The notes under the pieces are model-generated. The model saw only the letters and a list, made by a program, of their open reading frames with translations. It was not told where the DNA came from and did no database searches. The position numbers and the translations under genes are program-made. Below are positions 61,312 to 64,000 of a stretch of 64,000 bases of DNA, piece after piece (the stretch's first letter is position 1; each line of letters opens with the position of its first letter). Origin of the DNA: Egicoccus sp. AB-alg2 (GTDB lineage Bacteria > Actinomycetota > Nitriliruptoria > Nitriliruptorales > Nitriliruptoraceae); the NCBI RefSeq assembly GCF_041821065.1, contig NZ_JBGUAX010000006.1, forward strand, positions 310,001 through 374,000, given 5' to 3'.

Positions 61312-62379
61312 TCAACGCTCCAGGGCGAGATCCAGCAGGCGGTCGACCAGCTGCGGGTAGGCGAGCCCCTCGGCGTCCCACAGGCGCGGGAACATCGAGT
61401 TGGGTGTGAAGCCGGGGATGGTGTTGATCTCGTTGACCAGGAGCCGACCGTCGGCGGTCAGGAAGAAGTCGACGCGGGCCATGCCGCGACAGCCGATCGC
61501 CCGGTAGGCCTCACGGGCCAGGTGGTCGATGCGGACGGCGACCTCATCCGGGACGTCGGCTGGGACGACCAGTTCCGACTCGTCGAGGTACTTGGCCTCG
61601 AAGTCGTAGAACTCGTGCGACGGGCGGATCTCGCCGGGCGGGGTGACCTCGAGCGCCTCGTTGCCGAGCACGCCGACCTCGAGCTCGCGCGGCGCGGCGA
61701 AGCCCTGCTCGACGATCGCGACGTCGTCGTAGCGGTAGGCCTCGACCAGGGCGGCCTCCAGATGGTCACGGCCGCTCACCCGCCCGATGCCGATCGACGA
61801 CCCCTGCCGGGCCGGCTTCACGAACCACGGGTAGGGCAGCCGATCCTCGAGCCCGGCCGCGACGGCGTCCGCGTCCGCGTCCCAGCGCCGCCGGTGCACG
61901 GTCGCGTACGGCCCCTGCGGCAGCCCGCGCGCGGCGAACGCCGCCTTCATGGCGCCCTTGTCGATGCCGATCGACGACGCCGTGACGTCGGCGCCGACGT
62001 AGGGCACCCCGACGGTCGCCAGCATCCCCTGCACGGTGCCGTCCTCGCCCCACGGACCGTGGAGCACGGGGAAGGCCACGTCGACGCCACCGAGCACCCG
62101 GGCGGACTCGCCGTCCTCCTCGACCTGCACGAGTCGGGCGCCGTCCTTGCTGCCCACCAGCGCGACGGTGGGGCCGGCGTCGGCGACCTCGGGCAGCGGC
62201 CGGCCCGCGGCGGTGCGGATGTCGCCGTCGGTGAGGGTCCAGCGGCCCTCGCGGGTGATCCCGACCGGGACGACCTCGTAGCGCGAGCGGTCGATGGCGG
62301 CCAGCACCGAGCGCGCCGACAGGCACGACACCTCGTGCTCGGACGAACGGCCTCCGTACAGCAGCAGGACTCGCTTCAC
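61312..62379 (-). CDS. ddl: D-alanine-D-alanine ligase
   Basis: ATP-grasp enzyme of peptidoglycan precursor synthesis. The 355-residue protein has the N-terminal KRVLLLYGGRSSEHEVSCLS, HGPWGEDGTVQGMLATVGVP, YPWFVKPARQGSSIGIGRVS, the ATP-grasp core ELEVGVLGNEALEV and RVDFFLTADGRLLVNEINT followed by IPGFTPNSMFPRLW, with the metal ligands in NEINT. Residues suit D-Ala-D-Ala; the Tyr-type YDFEAKYLDESEL loop is of the normal ligase rather than a D-lactate form, as far as I can judge. It lies 21 bp after the PLP-enzyme gene. Confidence 0.95.
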   Translation of the reverse strand: MKRVLLLYGGRSSEHEVSCLSARSVLAAIDRSRYEVVPVGITREGRWTLTDGDIRTAAGRPLPEVADAGPTVALVGSKDGARLVQVEEDGESARVLGGVDVAFPVLHGPWGEDGTVQGMLATVGVPYVGADVTASSIGIDKGAMKAAFAARGLPQGPYATVHRRRWDADADAVAAGLEDRLPYPWFVKPARQGSSIGIGRVSGRDHLEAALVEAYRYDDVAIVEQGFAAPRELEVGVLGNEALEVTPPGEIRPSHEFYDFEAKYLDESELVVPADVPDEVAVRIDHLAREAYRAIGCRGMARVDFFLTADGRLLVNEINTIPGFTPNSMFPRLWDAEGLAYPQLVDRLLDLALER

Positions 62380-62400
62380 CGGTGCGCTCCTCGGGTGCCT

Positions 62401-63609
62401 TCAGCGGGGGTGGTCGGCGGCCGCCAGGGCCTGACGGACGTCGTCGAGCAGGTCGTGCTCGTCCTCGATGCCCACGGCCAGACGGATCGTGCCCGGCCCG
62501 AGCCCGGCCGCCGCCAGGGCGCCGTCGTCGAGCTGGCGGTGGCTGGTCGAGGCCGGATGCAGTACCAACGAATGCGTGCCGCCCAACGACGCCGCGCGGG
62601 CGAAGACCGTGCAGGAATCGGCGAACGCCTCGGCCGCCGCACGATCCGGCAGGTCGAACGACAGCACGCCGCCGAACCCGCGTCCACCGAACTGCTCACG
62701 TGCGAGCCGGTGCTGGGGGTGGTCCTCCAGCCCGGGGTAGCGCACGCGCGCCACCCGGCCGGACGCCGCGAGCGCCCGAGCGAGGGCCAGCGCGTTGGCG
62801 CCCGACGCGCGCATCCGCAGCGGCAGCGTCTGCAGTCCCCGCACGACCAGCCAGGCCTCGAAGGGACCCAGGGAACCGCCGAGCTCGAACGCGTGCTCGC
62901 GGACGGCGGTCACCACCTCGTCGTCCCCGGCCACGACCCCGGCAACGACGTCGCCGTGACCTGCCAGGTACTTGGTCGCCGACTCGACGACGGCCGTGGC
63001 GCCGAGCGCGTAGGGCCGACACAGGTACGGCGACGCGAAGGTGTTGTCGACGACCAGCGCGACGCCGCGCGCCCGGCACACCTGTGCCATCCCGGCGAGG
63101 TCGGCGACCGCCGTCGACGGGTTGGCGATGGTCTCCACGTGGACGACCGTGTGCTCGTCGGTCAGCGCGGCGGCGAGGGAGTCCGGCGTCAGCAGGTCGG
63201 CGTGGTCGACCTGCCAGCCGGCCTCGTCGCGCAGGCGGCGCAGCAACGCCCAGGTCCCGCCGTACAACCGTGACGTCGCCAGCACCCGACCCTTGCCCCG
63301 CAGCACCGACAGCAGACCGTGGATCGCGGCCGTACCGGAGGCCAGCGACCAGGCCGCGGGGGCCTCGTGGAGCGACGCGACCACGTTGTGCAACGTGGTG
63401 GCCGTCGGATTGTCGTAGCGGCCGTACACGTAGCCGGGGGCCGCGTCCTCCAGCAGGGCACCGACCTCGGACGAACGCGGCGTGGACCAGGTCGCCGACG
63501 GCCAGATCGCCGGGCCGACCGGCGTCTGGGCGACGTCCGGGACGATCGCCGCCCCCTGCACCGCCCGGGTGGCGAACCCACCTCGCGGGCGTGGCAGCGT
63601 CGGTTCCAC
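62401..63609 (-). CDS. Cys/Met-metabolism PLP-dependent enzyme (cystathionine gamma-synthase family)
   Basis: 402-residue PLP enzyme of the trans-sulfuration family. APGYVYGRYDNPTATTLHNV, WSLASGTAAIHGLLSVL, RLYGGTWALLRRL, IANPSTAVADLAGMAQVCRA, LVVDNTFASPYLCRPYALGA and the Lys motif ESATKYLAGHGDVVAGVV are present, then GSLGPFEAWLVVRGLQTLPL, and SLGGTHSLVLHPASTSHRQL. It could be a cystathionine gamma-synthase, gamma-lyase or O-acylhomoserine sulfhydrylase. The GTG at 63609 lies shortly before the fold; longer starts read through a -10-like TAGGCT (about 63650-63655). Confidence 0.88.
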   Translation of the reverse strand: MEPTLPRPRGGFATRAVQGAAIVPDVAQTPVGPAIWPSATWSTPRSSEVGALLEDAAPGYVYGRYDNPTATTLHNVVASLHEAPAAWSLASGTAAIHGLLSVLRGKGRVLATSRLYGGTWALLRRLRDEAGWQVDHADLLTPDSLAAALTDEHTVVHVETIANPSTAVADLAGMAQVCRARGVALVVDNTFASPYLCRPYALGATAVVESATKYLAGHGDVVAGVVAGDDEVVTAVREHAFELGGSLGPFEAWLVVRGLQTLPLRMRASGANALALARALAASGRVARVRYPGLEDHPQHRLAREQFGGRGFGGVLSFDLPDRAAAEAFADSCTVFARAASLGGTHSLVLHPASTSHRQLDDGALAAAGLGPGTIRLAVGIEDEHDLLDDVRQALAAADHPR

Positions 63610-63698
63610 GGCGGCTTCCGAGACGTCGAGCAGGGGTGGTCGCCGGCAGCCTAGCGAGGGGGTCCCGGAACGGTTCGTAGGCATCCGTCCCACGTGGC

Positions 63699-63704
63699 TA
63701 GGGT
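63699..63704 (+). promoter_or_regulatory. -10 element of the SDR gene
   Basis: TAGGGT within GCTAGGGTGCGG, 60 bp before the SDR start. The same 12-mer stands before the RAM-domain gene. No clear -35 is visible. Confidence 0.45.
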
Positions 63705-63764
63705 GCGGCCGCAACCCCGGACCCGCGGTGTCGGACCGCGGTTCGCGAGCGAGGAGGCAGCCGC

Positions 63765-64000
63765 GTGGCCCAGATCGACTTCGACGGACGTGTCGCCATC
63801 GTCACCGGCGCCGGCGGCGGCCTGGGCCGCAGCCATGCGCTGCTGCTGGCCAGTCGCGGCGCCAAGGTCGTCGTCAACGACCTCGGCGGCAACCGAGCCG
63901 GTGAGGGCGGCGGCTCGGAGATGGCCGACGACGTCGTGTCAGAGATCCGTGACGCGGGGGGCGAAGCGGTCGCCAACTACGACGGCGTGCACACCTGGGA
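63765..64000 (+). CDS. Short-chain dehydrogenase, 3' end outside window
   Basis: Start of an SDR-family oxidoreductase; 78 codons are visible. The cofactor motif [17 protein letters not shown] (TGxxxGxG, residues 13-29) and [20 protein letters not shown] are followed by [19 protein letters not shown]. That DLGG...GGEAVANYD pattern is characteristic of the 3-hydroxyacyl-CoA dehydrogenase part of multifunctional beta-oxidation enzymes and related single-domain proteins. The GTG has a GAGGAGG site 7 nt upstream. It is divergent from the PLP-enzyme gene. Confidence 0.88.
   Translation, partial: MAQIDFDGRVAIVTGAGGGLGRSHALLLASRGAKVVVNDLGGNRAGEGGGSEMADDVVSEIRDAGGEAVANYDGVHTW

Noticed and set aside
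61180-63273. Plus-strand open frame opposite ddl and the PLP enzyme
   Set aside because: It mirrors two well-supported minus-strand enzymes and shows no domain of its own.

Overview
The window is a 64-kb piece of a chromosome from a very GC-rich actinobacterium. The evidence is gene order and gene content. Two blocks follow the conserved actinobacterial order: nrnA-rbfA-DUF503-infB-ylxR-nusA-rimP-ispG-rseP-dxr-rlmN-cdsA-frr-pyrH-tsf-rpsB-(M23)-whiG-xerC-dprA-comM-yraN-DUF2469-rnhB-lepB-rplS-trmD-rimM-khpA-rpsP-ffh, and ftsY-smc-mutM-rnc-rpmF-DUF177-sepIVA-coaD-rsmD-recG-fakA-rpmB. GTG starts are very common, and an Rpf cell-wall lysin, DUF2469 and a SepIVA-type protein are present. A complete ectABCD cluster and secreted proteins with SLH-like repeats suggest a halophilic or haloalkaliphilic member of a deep lineage such as Nitriliruptoria. 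That placement is inference and was not tested against any database.

Layout. 1-16.7 kb: translation and RNA genes (nrnA to rimP, rlmN, frr, tsf, rpsB) mixed with isoprenoid (ispG, dxr), phospholipid (cdsA), UMP kinase (pyrH) and intramembrane protease (rseP) genes, many joined by 4-nt ATGA or GTGA overlaps. 16.9-26.3 kb: cell-envelope and DNA-processing genes: a secreted M23-plus-hydrolase fusion, a WhiG/FliA-type sigma factor, xerC, a secreted M23-SLH protein, dprA, comM, a frameshifted yraN, a 38-residue membrane peptide, DUF2469 and rnhB. 26.5-32.8 kb: lepB, ribosomal proteins, tRNA methylation and SRP. 32.9-36.3 kb: a tightly overlapping four-gene unit (cstA, a thioredoxin-like CC protein, a small protein ending in Cys-Cys, an ArsA-type ATPase), the most unusual module in the window. 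37.3-47.3 kb: SRP receptor, SMC, a divergent Fpg-like protein, RNase III, L32, division and CoA genes. 47.3-56.7 kb: oligopeptidase B, an SLH-Rpf protein behind a strongly structured leader, acetoacetyl-CoA synthetase, recG and a DAK2 protein. 57-64 kb: rpmB, a stand-alone RAM domain, ectDCBA, ddl, a Cys/Met-metabolism PLP enzyme and the start of a short-chain dehydrogenase.

Almost all genes lie on the minus strand. The plus-strand genes are rnhB, a 49-residue membrane peptide, an orphan at 36.4-37.2 kb, rpmB, the RAM protein and the SDR. Non-coding features of note are two copies of a composite 80-bp repeat directly after the stop codons of cdsA and ftsY, a 42-bp direct repeat in front of rimM, and perfect GC-rich hairpins without T-tracts acting as likely terminators. 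Several genes have a -10 box only 6-9 nt before the start codon and so are probably leaderless. No tRNA, rRNA, CRISPR array, insertion sequence or prophage was seen.
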